Shown here piece by piece: positions 26,101-34,505 of a DNA stretch of 64,000 bases. Every line of letters starts with the position of its first letter. Positions within the stretch are counted from its first letter, which is position 1. The stretch lies in the NCBI GenBank assembly GCA_027627225.1, contig CM051025.1, forward strand, positions 53,880,181 through 53,944,180. The letters are read 5' to 3'. The notes below the pieces were generated by a model. It was not told the origin of the DNA, searched no databases, and was given only the letters and a program-made list of their open reading frames with translations. Position numbers and translations under genes: made by a program. Source of the DNA: Congeria kusceri. Lineage: Eukaryota; Mollusca; Bivalvia; Myida; Dreissenidae.

Positions 26101-29100
26101 AGATCTATTCGTGTATATATTGCATTTTGGAATAAATACTTAGCAGATATGTTGGCCTAACGTAGACGCTCGCATTTTGGGTCAGTTATAAATTCCATAT
26201 TGCATTATGTCTGATGTTTATTGTGGTCTTTAAAGACAATTTCATTACATATTTTTTAAAAACAACAACAAATACATCTTAATAACATACCTAAGATCGC
26301 TTAAGAGTCACTTCGTGACACGTGCTGTACCAACAGTAGTCTAGTAGCTCTATGTACATGTTGTTCTTCGTTTTTAATTATCAACACATCAAGAAATACA
26401 GTAAAACAATTAACAACGGTGACAAGATTATAAAGTTATCGTCCTTGTTTTTAACCCATCTGTTCAACTCGTTGAAAATTGTGGACATGCGTCACCATAT
26501 TTTCGGTAAACATTCACTATAATTTATGTAGTCGTATATTTCTTTATAGTGCATTTACGATATCGTTGATGAAACGGAATTTATGTATAATCGTAAACAA
26601 CATAAATACCGATGCGTAATTTTTTTTGCATTATATTATATATTATATTATATTATAATATTTTGTATTACAAAGAAACTAACAACAATTATAGCATGTA
26701 CACGGAGCCCGGTGTGCCTTGAACTCGACAATAGATCTAGGTATGTTTTATAGATCTATGTATTTTCATTAAATCTTGAATACAATTGTGTTAAATGACT
26801 ACAATACACAATTGAATTATTCACAAGTGAGATATAAGTAACCGGAAGTGCAAGCGTCTACATCTCTGCGAAGTATTTATTCCAAAATAGGATATATCTA
26901 TATACACATTTAGATCTAGGTAGTCTATGTTAAATAGTTTGTTGTTTTTTTTTCAAATTATTTGTGTACTTTGATCTCTTCCCATAGAAAATTAAACAAA
27001 AAACAACACATTATGTAAATATACGACCGCTCCTACACAGTCGTAAATTTATGTATGAAATTTATGTAATCAGATGTAACGATTTGTTTGATAAAACGCG
27101 CCTGCGGTAGAACGTCCTAATTTATGTAATTCATAGCGTGCGACTGGTAGTACTACCAGTAAGACCGATAATGAGGCGTTTAATCTATATTTACGATTTT
27201 TCTACGATCGTAATTTACGTATCGATTTTATGTAGTTGTTTAAGATTATATATAAATCCCGTTTCATCAACGACATTGTAAATGCACTTTAAAAATAAAA
27301 GCGAAATAAACAAGTTGAGGAAAATGGTTAAAAACAAGGACTTGAACTTAATATTCTTGTAAACGTTGTTATTTTACTGTAAAGTTTGATATGTTTTATT
27401 ATTAAAAACGAAGAACAACATGCACATAGAGCTACTTGCCTACAGTATGTACTGTACGTGTCACGGTGTGCCTTAAAATCGATCTACTTACGTATGTTTC
27501 ATAGATTTTTGTGTTTTTATTAAATCTGGAACGAAGTCGTGTTAGAAGACACTACGAAAATCATTACAAATATGGAATTGATAAGTGACCCAAAATGCGA
27601 GCGTCTACAGTAGACCTACATCTCTGCGAAGTATAATTTCCAAAATGGGAATTGTAAACACATAGATCTAGCTACTCTTATGGTTAAATAGTTGAGTCTT
27701 TATTTTCCAACATAATTTTGTTCTTTGGTCGCTTTTCATTCATGTTCTTTAATCTCTTCCCATAGCAAAATTAACCAAAAAGCAACATATTCCGTTATGT
27801 ACATGTACGACCGCTCCTACCCATTCGTAAATTTATGTGTGAAATTTATGTAGTCTGACGTTATGATTTTTTTTATGAAGCGTGATTTCGGTGAAACGTC
27901 GAAATTAATGTAAGCCGTAGCGTACGACTGGTAGTAAACCGTTGATGAAACGCCTCCCATTACTGGATGCAGGTGTTATATGGATTGGAAAACAAAAGCA
28001 ATATTTTAATGCATCTAAATAAATTTATTTTAATAAAATGTTTGGATTACATTGCATCAAAATGATCTACAACATGATGATATTGTGAGGTTGTGGTTAT
28101 AATTACTCTGATAAGTTATTAAGTGCAATAATATGTTATATTAAATTCCATTTCATTTTCTTATTTAATTACTTTCAAGGTATGATCCGAAAAAATCGGA
28201 TCGATGAAGTTTGATCTGTTGCATCCCTATTGTAGATCATGTATTGCATTTATGGTAGTTTCCCTCTAGAGTATAGCCAGTTCGTCCGACGTTTTGCAAT
28301 TAGCTAGTACTAGTCCAAGTTTAATACATATACAACATACTATATTTAGTTATAAAGTAAAACTGTCTGTGAGCTGTTAATAAGACATCTCTCCTGCTGA
28401 TGAAACTGAAGTTTTGCATTGGTTATATGGCCATGTTCATGGCTGTCAATTACACGTGGTATTATCGCATAGAGTGTCACTAATATTATTTAAGAGTTTT
28501 GGTATTTTTTCAAACAATATAAAAATGATGTTCCAATTTCATCTAATAAATAAAAGTATATAATATAAAAAATAATATAGTTTACCTTGGCCTCCTTTAA
28601 GAACCGATATACGACCCATGAGCAGGTACGCTCCCTCATGGATTACCCAGGGACTGGATACATAGTAGCCACACGTGTCGTTGTTGGCAAACGAACAACT
28701 TCCTAACCTATGTTCTATCGTGGTTAGGGTTGTATTTATGGTTGTGATTTCTGAAAATAAATGGACTTGGTTCTATATCGCACAGGACACTACAAAAAAA
28801 AAAAATTACCGTAGAATGAATGACCGACTAATATACGTGAACCAACCTCTGTATTGCATACACTACGATATTGATCGCTGAATGAATGGCAATTGGACAC
28901 TGGTTTTAGGTTACCATCAAACAAATTAATTGATTTTGTAAAACAGCATATGATGACGTACACAAACAGGAATATAAGTGCAACGGACGGATGCTCCCCG
29001 CAACTGGGTTTTATCAGTTGATGGGAATAAAATGAGAAAGATATATTAAAAGAAAACCGAAACTTCCCTATTTTAAAACAGTTGGTCAATAACACCATGA

Positions 29101-31351
29101 TCAAATCATAATACCAGAACGACAATTTAATTTAATTTTACGACCATTACCAATAGGTAGGGATGCCGCATTGAATTCAAGTAATTAATACATGTACATG
29201 TGAACTAGCGTGTAAACTACAATATCCTATTAAAATATCTTATTTACAATCAGCTCCCTAACAAATCATCAAATTAGAATGATACTGCAATATGCGAATG
29301 CCGTTAGTGTAGGGATGCCGCATATTAAGTTACAATGAATTGAAGTTAATAAATTCTGAGATCTGTTGCTGAAACGAAAATATCCTATTTAAATGTCCTA
29401 TTAACAATCAATGGACAATAACTCCCTAATGAGTCATCAGACCAAAACAATCTGAAAATAAACTTTTGTCCTCTGAAAAGGGATGCTGCATATAACGTTC
29501 CATTTATTTCGAGTTATTAGTTCCTGAGATATTGCACGGAATCGAAATTATCAAATTAAAATGTTTCTAGTTATAATCAGACCAGAACTACGTAACAAAA
29601 CATGTGCATGTCTTCTTGGTAGGGATGCTAAACATAACATACCAATTTACTGATGTCAAGTCATGTTCCTGAGAACTAGCCGGGAAACAAATATCATATT
29701 AGCATGTCCTAGTTAGTAATCGAAGACAATATTATTTTTTTTTGTAGGGATGGTGCTTATAAAGTTTAATTAAAATCGACTCATTTGTTCCTGATATCGT
29801 CCGAACAGTAGGACGGAATGACGGACGGAGGACATAAAGACTGATTAATTGAATTGAATTCAATTAGTAGAATATGCATTGACAACCAGGATACATTGAA
29901 CGGCAGTTAAATTAAAATTAGGACGGACGAACCAAGCGGCGACTATATGGCACCCCCTACGGAGATCATACAAAAGGCGGACCAACTGAGACATTTTTAA
30001 TCATTGGATTATCACGATTTAGCTCGTCTGTTCGAAGAATAGGTAAGCTTTCCTTTTAACCCCGGCGTCGGCTTCGGTGTCGGCGTCCGCGTCTGAATTT
30101 GGTAAAAGTTTGTATTCAAAAGTCTTGTAACTTCAAAACTACACAAGCTATTCACTTCAAACTTGCAATAACCTTTGTCATTAACTCCACTATCAGGGGC
30201 AACATTCTCCATAACTCTGTGTTGTATTGGGACAGAGTAAGTAATTCCCCTTTTTTACATAGATTTCTGGTTAGTTTTTATTCAAAAGTGTGGTAACTTC
30301 AAAACGACAAAAGTTTTTCAATTGAAACTTGAAATATACCTTTATCATCAACTCCAGTATCAGGGGCAACAATCCCCATAAGTCTGGTTTGTATTGTGAC
30401 ATAGTTAAGCCCCTGTTTCTCATAGATTTTCTGGTTAAAGCTTATATTCGAAAGATTTGTTACTTCAAATCTACTGAAGTTATTCAGTTGAAATTTGTTA
30501 TATACCTCTGTCATCAACTCCAGTGTTAGGGGCAACATACTCTTTAACTCTGTTTTGTATTTGTTACAGATTTATGCCTCTTTTTCACTTAGATTTTCTG
30601 GTTAAAATTTATTTTCAACAGTTGTGTAACTTCAGAACTACATATAATATTAACCTGAAAATGGAATATACATTTTTCATCAACTCTAATATAATTGACA
30701 ACATTCCCTATAACTCTGTTTTGTATTTTGACACAGTTACGCCTCGTTTTCACATATATTTTATTGTAAAAAATTACATTCAAAAGTTGCGTTACTGCAG
30801 AATTGCATCAGTTATTCACATGAAACTTGGAATACACCTTTGGCATCAACTTTAGTGTCAGGGGCAACATTCCCTATAACTATGTTTTGTATATTGTCAG
30901 AGTTATGTCTTTTTTCACATAGATTTTCTGGTTAAAGTTTATATTCAAAACTTTTGTTACTTCAGAACTACATAAGTTATTCCCTTTAAAATAGGAACAT
31001 ACCTTTGTCATTAACCCCAGTATCAGGTACCACCTCCCTATAACTATTTTTTGCCTTTTGACAGAGTTATGCTCCTTTTTCACACAGATTTTCTGGTTAA
31101 AGTTTATATTCAAAACTCTTATAACTTCACAATTACACAAGTTATTACCGACATAAGGTTGAAAACTTTATGACACTAGGTAAGTTACTCGTTGTGTAAT
31201 ATTACGGATCGCATAACAGAATATTGTGCATCATTTTACTGAAGTATATACATAAAAACGTTGCAATGTGTGGAAACATATAAAAAAAATCCCCACCTGT
31301 TACAAGGAGAAGACTGACGATTGGTACAATAGGTAGAAAATGTATGTCCAT
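1956..31351 (-). CDS. Gene A: MAM plus multi-sushi extracellular protein, 16 coding exons seen, 3' end outside the window
   Basis: This is a model built by reading the minus strand for open exons with AG/GT borders. In transcription order the exons are 31297-31351 (signal peptide), 28586-28702, 20201-20457 and 14927-14987 (one MAM domain), 14599-14697 (linker), then sushi exons 9812-9985, 9108-9278, 8399-8572, 7690-7863, 6939-7112, 5579-5752, 4874-5044, 4170-4343, 3462-3635, 2711-2884 and 1956-2129. Phases fit at every junction (1/1, 1/1, 1/0, 0/1, then 1/1 throughout) and no exon contains a stop. The product enters the secretory pathway and shows a MAM adhesion domain followed by at least 11 CCP modules. 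No membrane anchor or stop codon is seen, so the gene must continue left of position 1956 and probably past the window edge. Gene B upstream joins the same domain types to a seven-helix receptor, so I infer gene A is the ectodomain part of a paralogous adhesion GPCR. A soluble or complement-like protein is the alternative. Confidence 0.8.
2711..2884 (-). CDS. Gene A sushi exon, unit 2
   Basis: 174 bp, phase 1-1, RLTGPPNGSVSH, AATITCNTGY, SNGHWNSTGHNC. Typical array member with canonical cysteines and GTGAGC donor. Confidence 0.85.
3462..3635 (-). CDS. Gene A sushi exon, unit 3, with a fifth cysteine
   Basis: 174 bp, phase 1-1, with RLPAPPNGS, YGCAATITC and SDGHWNSIGQKC. The GGA TGT codons give an extra Cys seven residues before Cys2, absent from duplicate unit 9 (Ser). 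It would be unpaired in a normal two-disulfide CCP fold, unless it makes an intermolecular bond. Confidence 0.83.
4170..4343 (-). CDS. Gene A sushi exon, unit 4
   Basis: 174 bp, phase 1-1, with YGSTVSISC, LNGIRTVTC and HWSSTGQKC. Two of the usual three sequons are lost or changed compared with unit 2. Confidence 0.85.
4874..5044 (-). CDS. Gene A sushi exon, unit 5
   Basis: 171 bp, phase 1-1, DCGHLTAPPNGS to GHKCVIG. Exon ends were set from AAAACAG/AT TGT GGA and ATT G/GTGAGC on the minus strand. All borders in the array follow this pattern, which is why the exon is called as coding although the plus strand is also open here. Confidence 0.87.
5579..5752 (-). CDS. Gene A sushi exon, unit 6
   Basis: 174 bp, phase 1-1. 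It starts DCVRFTAPPNGS, with Val replacing the near-invariant Gly after Cys1, and has SAATILCNTGY. The four cysteines and the Trp are kept. The GTGAGC donor is followed here by a short gene-specific change (CTCACCTATAAT on the plus strand). Confidence 0.82.
   Translation of the reverse strand: MAYVSLPLQTAASHTPPPRTDLRLQYCVTPDTTLMEVGQSHVAAMDIGTVLVRNALL
6333..6361 (-). pseudogene. Chimeric 29-bp sushi exon remnant, unit 7
   Basis: Both splice-site contexts survive (donor GTGAGC side at 6331-6332, acceptor at 6362-6363), but only 29 bp remain between them instead of 174. The length is not a multiple of three, so inclusion would shift the frame. The left flank looks like unit 14 and the right flank like unit 1, joined at a short GCAGTTA-like microhomology. 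It therefore looks like the joint of the 4.23-kb block duplication, not a simple deletion. Confidence 0.75.
6939..7112 (-). CDS. Gene A sushi exon, unit 8
   Basis: 174 bp, phase 1-1, the duplicate of unit 2 (offset 4228). It reads RLTAPPNGS where unit 2 reads RLTGPPNGS, and keeps SNGHWNSTGHNC. The acceptor context is GTATTTGTAATACAG. Confidence 0.85.
7690..7863 (-). CDS. Gene A sushi exon, unit 9
   Basis: 174 bp, phase 1-1, the duplicate of unit 3 (offset 4228). It has YGSASTISC where unit 3 has an extra cysteine, and ends SDGHWNSTGQNCDII. The pair shows more amino-acid change than units 5/11. Confidence 0.85.
8399..8572 (-). CDS. Gene A sushi exon, unit 10
   Basis: 174 bp, phase 1-1, the duplicate of unit 4 (offset 4229). 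Distinctive residues shared with unit 4 are YGSTVSISC, LNGIRT (one sequon lost) and WSSTGQKC in place of WNST. Confidence 0.85.
9108..9278 (-). CDS. Gene A sushi exon, unit 11
   Basis: 171 bp (57 codons), one codon shorter than most array members, phase 1-1. It begins DCGHLTAPPNGS and ends WNSSGHKCVIG. The predicted peptide is identical to that of unit 5, 4234 bp away, and the flanking intron is nearly identical too. This marks a recent duplication or gene conversion. Confidence 0.87.
9812..9985 (-). CDS. Gene A sushi exon, unit 12 (first intact CCP in transcription order)
   Basis: 174 bp, phase 1-1, reading DCGRLTAPPNGSVSH..., NTGYNLNGSRT and WNSTGQKC. It has the four cysteines and the Trp between Cys3 and Cys4 that define a CCP/sushi fold, and three N-glycosylation sequons. 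It is the duplicate of unit 6 (offset 4233 bp), but the Gly after Cys1 is kept where unit 6 has Val. Borders: TTTGTAAAACAG-type acceptor, GTGAGC donor. Confidence 0.85.
10486..10530 (-). pseudogene. Truncated sushi exon, unit 13
   Basis: The donor side (ATT ATT G/GTGAGC on the minus strand) is kept, but the exon breaks off near 10,530 and runs directly into sequence normally found in the array introns (AGCCATATACTGAAAAC). Cys1 to Cys3 are missing. Confidence 0.65.
10932..10986 (-). pseudogene. Truncated sushi exon, unit 14 (5' edge of the array)
   Basis: Similarity to the array runs from the donor to about 10,986 (codons for TCGSNGHWNS.. to the donor), then stops abruptly at unrelated DNA. 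Only the last third of a CCP module is present and no acceptor is visible. Confidence 0.65.
10987..14598. other. Intron of gene A, mostly featureless
   Basis: AT-rich. The only open stretch of note is on the minus strand at 13,292-13,501, with three cysteines (NQVATVRCTF, LREYTC). It resembles a divergent CCP-like segment but has no convincing acceptor and donor pair, so it is not called as an exon. Confidence 0.5.
14599..14697 (-). CDS. Gene A exon 5: 32-residue linker with three cysteines
   Basis: A phase 1-1 exon of 99 bp between the MAM end and the sushi array. It begins RFTCEIGYQPI and ends SPNCEPL, with an acceptor after TTGTATTGTAG and a GTGAGT donor. The first Cys may complete the MAM domain (DNITL-x-RFTC). 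The rest resembles the last two-thirds of a sushi domain (Cys, Gly-Tyr, Cys, Cys) without the first cysteine strand. I read it as a shortened CCP module or a specific linker. Confidence 0.7.
14927..14987 (-). CDS. Gene A exon 4: MAM domain, C-terminal strand
   Basis: This 61-bp exon runs from phase 0 to phase 1 and encodes VEFVARIASNALVAIDNITL. The A-x-A-I-D-N-I-x-L ending is the hallmark last strand of MAM domains. The acceptor is CTTGCAG and the donor GTTAGT. The matching exon in gene B is 56211-56277 ([11 protein letters not shown]), with the same phases. Confidence 0.8.
16168..16422 (+). other. Unrecognised plus-strand open stretch followed by a poly(A)-like signal
   Basis: Open from 16,168 to a stop at 16,420-16,422. 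It encodes a hydrophilic segment (NAKDEDTITITEQKNETM..., LNGRCSDELWETVINAEQV) and then runs into GT-repeat codons. ATTAAAATAAATG follows the stop. It could be a terminal exon of a plus-strand gene inside the gene A intron, or chance. No family is recognised. Confidence 0.25.
18091..18191. repeat. Two direct copies of a 47-bp sequence
   Basis: GATTGGCTTATTTTAATTCT and onward through GAACAGTTCGTCCACTGGTC is repeated 54 bp later with one mismatch in the first half. The unit contains the perfect palindrome CGAACAGTTCG. Confidence 0.8.
19325..19472. mobile_element. Foldback interspersed repeat, copy 1
   Basis: The arms GACCGCACAGGCTTATCCGG and GCCTGTGCGGACTGC are inverted around a core containing GCGGATTTATGTTTAAAAGA. 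The same element occurs at 19.82 and 59.26 kb. It is of the type dispersed in bivalve genomes. Confidence 0.7.
19808..19938. mobile_element. Foldback interspersed repeat, copy 2 (degraded)
   Basis: Shares ATTAGCCTGTGCAGTCCG and CTACAGTGGATTTATGTTTA with the 19.3 kb copy, and ends GTCCTGGTTTTCCCACGACA like the 59.3 kb copy. An internal deletion shortens it. An (AT)n run lies just before it. Confidence 0.65.
20201..20457 (-). CDS. Gene A exon 3: MAM domain, central part
   Basis: This 257-bp exon starts in phase 1 after TTTGTTTCAG and ends in phase 0 at TTTGAG/GTAAAC. It reads DNFYALFEPA, then SSPLLPGGAACLSFYYTL, then LHVRTRTEDN, then a Trp-containing stretch (RIRDWTRVEGLV) and NDSFE. These match the order of MAM motifs: the sSPll...aCLsFyYhl strand, the L-x-V-x-x-R strand, and the W...W segment before the final strand. 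The 52 kb exon of gene B has the same borders and the same RTRT.DNVT block, so the two exons are paralogous. Confidence 0.85.
20458..23765. other. Intron of gene A, nothing recognised
   Basis: AT-rich with an (AT)n run near 21,841-21,860. A minus-strand open stretch at 22,088-22,279 starts with a real ATG (MSKPTAITNRILTTV) but shows no known motif and no supporting borders. Confidence 0.45.
23766..24535 (-). mobile_element. hAT-like element with terminal inverted repeats and a broken BED zinc finger
   Basis: The ends are GGGCTCCAACGGGT (23,766-23,779) and its complement ACCCGTTGGAGCCC (24,522-24,535), a 14-bp perfect inverted repeat. Inside, the minus strand encodes AVCYICETELVYKI and, after a frame break, DLTSNLRRHLERKHQH. 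The Cys-x2-Cys...TSNLxRHLxxKH layout is that of a BED-type zinc finger, found at the N-terminus of hAT transposases. At about 770 bp, with no transposase catalytic region, it is a non-autonomous relic. Confidence 0.7.
25020..25370 (-). pseudogene. Unrecognised coding relic
   Basis: A locally GC-richer block. On the minus strand it can be read in shifting frames as charged protein-like segments (for example GKLDSTDEEGKMEEVRW and TSKNIAVAEKNAIGVE), interrupted by stops. It could be a decayed retroposed gene or a transposon part. Confidence 0.25.
25831..27965. mobile_element. 2.1-kb foldback element with ~650-bp inverted arms
   Basis: The left end GGGAGGCCTTTCATCAACG is matched inverted at the right end by CGTTGATGAAACGCCTCCC near 27,960. 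The arms stay similar inward: GACGCTCGCATTTTGGGTCA at 26.2 kb against TGACCCAAAATGCGAGCGTC at 27.6 kb, and CTCTATGTACATGTTGTTCT at 26.35 kb against its complement at 27.42 kb. The middle (about 26.7-27.18 kb) carries another copy in the same orientation as the right arm. No transposase is visible. Confidence 0.75.
27966..28585. other. Intron of gene A, nothing recognised
   Basis: AT-rich sequence between the foldback and MAM exon 2. No exon or repeat family is recognised. Confidence 0.4.
28586..28702 (-). CDS. Gene A exon 2: MAM domain, N-terminal part
   Basis: This 117-bp, phase 1-1 exon encodes SCSFANNDTCGYY and on to ISVLKGGQ. The Cys-x-Phe-x5-Cys-Gly pattern is the opening of a MAM domain (CxFE...CxW in most families; here the aromatic is Tyr). 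The donor is GTAAAC. The acceptor follows GGTTAG with a weak polypyrimidine tract. The related exon of gene B (58848-58974) ends with a similar LLKTGQ-like segment, and that comparison is what exposes its frameshift. Confidence 0.8.
29155..29850. repeat. Degenerate tandem repeat with GTAGGGATGC units
   Basis: Five imperfect units of about 120-170 bp begin at TAGGGATGC or similar (29,157, 29,310, 29,480, 29,622, 29,745). They share AAATATCCTATTAAAATGTCC-like and AACTCCCTAA motifs. The run ends in GGACGGAATGACGGACGGAG, the same kind of tail as at 48.06 kb. Confidence 0.65.
30080..31150. repeat. Tandem repeat, about seven units of ~165 bp, in intron 1 of gene A
   Basis: The landmark GATTTTCTGGTTAAAGTTTA recurs with small changes at 30,268, 30,427, 30,592, 30,758, 30,924 and 31,088 (spacing 159-166 bp), with AGGGGCAACATTCCCTATAA between. 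It lies within 150 bp downstream (in transcription) of the signal-peptide exon. Confidence 0.85.
31297..31351 (-). CDS. Gene A exon 1: start codon and signal peptide
   Basis: The ATG is at 31351-31349. The exon encodes 18 residues plus one base: MDIH followed by a hydrophobic core (FLPIVPIVSLLLV), typical of a signal peptide. It ends at a GTGGGG donor in phase 1. Joining it to the next exon (phase 1, GA AGT TGT) gives a Gly-Ser-Cys start of the mature protein, which is where a MAM domain begins. This phase fit and the hydrophobic core support the start. I could not define the 5' UTR or the promoter. Confidence 0.75.
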
Positions 31352-34258
31352 CTTGAACAAAGAACACGTTTATAAGTCATAACTTCCCATTCGACATTGT
31401 ATTAAATGTAACAAAACCGTATCCTATCGACAGACCGATTGTTATCATGGTTAGCTACTTGAACCTCGTAATATGTTTAATTTGTAAAATAACACGGTGA
31501 TATGTTCTAATCAGTTGTATGTAGTTCACGAACATTCTACACACACTATACACTAACGTACCTTTGCTATTATTTCTATACTTATTAAAACATAATAACT
31601 AAGTGTGAATGTATTTGCGTGTCCAAAAGCGCTAATGTTCTTTTAAAAATAAATAGCAACCATTTAAAAGCGTAAGATTACTTACGCATGTTAAATTGTG
31701 CTTCTCATTTCTCATTCTTACACTTTGTATGTTATTACATACATCATATGTCGTTATTGTCATTGTCATCCGCTGTTCGTGCATCATCACCAGCTGCCAG
31801 CGACTTATATAAATTGGTGTGGTTATGTCAGACATTCGCTGAGCAAAATCTAGCTGAGAGCATGCTAAAAATAGCCCCATATCCGCCGACGTGCATTGAT
31901 ACTTAAAATATTCTACATGTATTTGTCTATACTGAATATTCATTATTTTGTGTCCAACAGGGGAATGAGTTAAAATGGTATCTTTTCAAATCAAGGAGTG
32001 TTCGCAGTTGCGAGATAAACTACGCTTTGGACAGCTTTGATCAGTAAAAACGCAAGATAGTGCTGATAGCGTTTGTACAATCAAGACGTTATCCATGTAA
32101 AGAGCCCGATCCTCACGGGTGAACAACGAACTTGGTTAGCAATAGTAACTAGATTACCACGTTAAAACAATAAAAGCAACTCGCAATCACTAACTGTTTA
32201 TTTTCATTTTATGACATAGTTATGCTTACCTCCGTATATCATCACTTTTCTTGTCAAGTTGTACATAATTGTATCTACATATATTTTTGGTGTACAATTT
32301 ATTATTCTTTTGAGGTTTTGTAAGTTACACAATTAATCTATCCAAACGAATGAAATATATACAACAATCGTACTCGGAAAAAAGAAATGTGTTATTTTCA
32401 GTTTTAGGAAATATTTAATCAAGAATAAAAGTTGTCTGTTGTTGATTGATGTATCAATTCCCCCGTACTGTGCAAGCTACGAGGCTACGTTTAACGTCTC
32501 CATTTTAGTATTCTGACGTCCGCAGCCAGTATTAAATAATCGTTATGCGTTTTGACTTTCAATCAAGTTATTATTAAATAGCGATTGAGCTTTCTTACAG
32601 ATGTTATGTATTGTTATTAACTCTTTCAAAGCCGGCGGCTTTAAACACGTATTGATAATACTTGTCCAATTATATTGTATATTGTACCTGAATGCCCTGC
32701 CATATCAACTTATTTTTGTCATAATCAGTCTCCATATTATTTAATCCACTCGTTTACACATCAGACGATACGATTTCAATGAACAGTTTTTTTCGTTTTG
32801 AAGTATTTAACGATATCATTAATATAAGTATTAAAACATACCGTATAACCTCGTACATGCATATGTGTTTTTTGTTGTTAACTTGTATAACCTATTAATG
32901 TAATCGAGATTAACGAGTTTTTAGCTCACTTACTGGGTATGTGGTTATTTAAATTTAGTGCACATTGCGATCCATTATAGATTTGTTCTCACTTATGGTC
33001 TCATTCATAGATTAAATAATTATTTGCAGTGGCTCATACAGTTAAATAATATTGGAAAACATGCCGTATACCTAAAAAACTGCAACCTAGGAAACGACTT
33101 AAGGTATTCAGTGAGTTTTTGTAACGAAAACAAGCAGCTATATTTAGATTTATCTTGAAATACATACACATGTATAATTAACCACAGCCATTGGGCAAAC
33201 GGATAATTCTTAGTTACCATTATGCATTTCAAAGAACAATTTCTGAAATGCATGTTTTACAATTCTGACTTTAATAAATGTTGCTGTGTGTGTAATAAAT
33301 AATAAACACGAATTTAATTCTTTTTCAAATACTTTATTTTTATTTCTATGACAATGTGCATACAATCTAAGACCTAATTAAAACTATTTATACTAGCTTA
33401 ATGACGAAATAAAAACATTAATAAACATGTTGTAAAGCCCATGACCGAATATGTGTTTAATATATCAGTAACTGTTATGAGGTAAATGTTTTCGAATTTA
33501 TTTCATATAAATAGGATTATAAACGTGCTTATGAGCGTTTATTGATTTAAGTGGGTAATCACCTGCCTATACAATTCCACTTGTTGATTAACATTATTTT
33601 ATTCCGATTTCATCTATGCTATCAAACGTACATAACACATTCGGCTACTAAGCTAATAATTACATTAAATACAAATGAACAACTTTTTATTTATTTTTTT
33701 ATATTCAATTCATGTTTGTATTTATTAATCACTAATTTTTAACTGTGCTTTGCATGTGTTGTATACATTAATTACATATGAATTGCATGGGTACCTGAGT
33801 TAATCGTATTTATTTATTTATTATTATTTTATTTAATATTTGTCACTGTTTTACTAATACAGTTTGGTATTGCAAAATCGCGTTTTTGACCAATCACGTA
33901 CCAATTGCAAAACTGCATCGCTCTGCATCCTGTGACATATTAATCTTGGGCTGAAAGGAATAATATTGTGCCTATTACGTAATGTATGGTAAGCAGTATC
34001 TCTAGTACATTAAGGCTTTCTTTCATAGATAGTTCCTTTTCTAATATAGTTACATCCAATCTTGGTGTTAGAATTGTTTTTCATCTACAACTAATATTTT
34101 ATAAAATCAAAAATCGAAATTACAAATACATTTTTAAAATAAAGATTGTGTAGAAATATGGGCAGAAAATGATTATAAAACTTTATATTTTGATACATAT
34201 TAATTTATCACAGTTTGCATATAGATGCAACATATGGAAAACTTAAGTTGCATAAGAA
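31352..34258. other. Intergenic region between gene B (3' side) and gene A (5' side)
   Basis: About 3 kb. It should hold the promoter of gene A and the last exons and poly(A) site of gene B, but I cannot place any of these with confidence. AT-rich, no repeat family recognised. Confidence 0.4.
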
Positions 34259-34370
34259 GGAAAGAAACCTTATTTAAATGAAACCAACCGAGAACAAAAC
34301 CACAACTATGATTAAAACTGGGGTCACCGCCTTGGAGCGGTCAATGGAAATAATTAGGATTTAAATTGCA
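34259..34370 (-). repeat. SINE-like interspersed repeat
   Basis: Contains GGGGTCACCGCCTTGGAGCG and, at its low-coordinate end, GGAAAGAAACCTTATTTAAA. An inverted relative is at 57.6 kb with AAGGCGGTGACCC and AATAAAGGTTTCTCTCC. Two related copies ending in the same tail indicate a retroposed repeat. Confidence 0.55.
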
Positions 34371-34396
34371 CAACACATAAATATAAACATACATAC

Positions 34397-34505
34397 CAGA
34401 GCTACAGTGTCTTCAGAGACTCGCGTTGACTCAAAAGATGCGCTATTCGTATACATAACATTTTGCTGTGTTTCTTGTGTTCTTTTTGGTTTTCGCATTT
34501 CGTAT
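34397..34505 (-). CDS. Gene B exon: cytoplasmic tail, 36 codons
   Basis: 109 bp, phase 2 to phase 0, fully open between ATTTCGTCTGCAG and GTATGT. It encodes a basic then Ser/Thr-rich segment: [36 protein letters not shown]. Its composition fits a receptor tail next to the membrane. A phase gap shows that at least one exon lies between it and the TM7 exon. Confidence 0.55.

Noticed and set aside
31369..31374. TATAAA on the minus strand upstream of the gene A start codon
   Set aside because: Only 18 bp before the ATG, too close to place a transcription start in front of it; AT-rich DNA gives such matches by chance.
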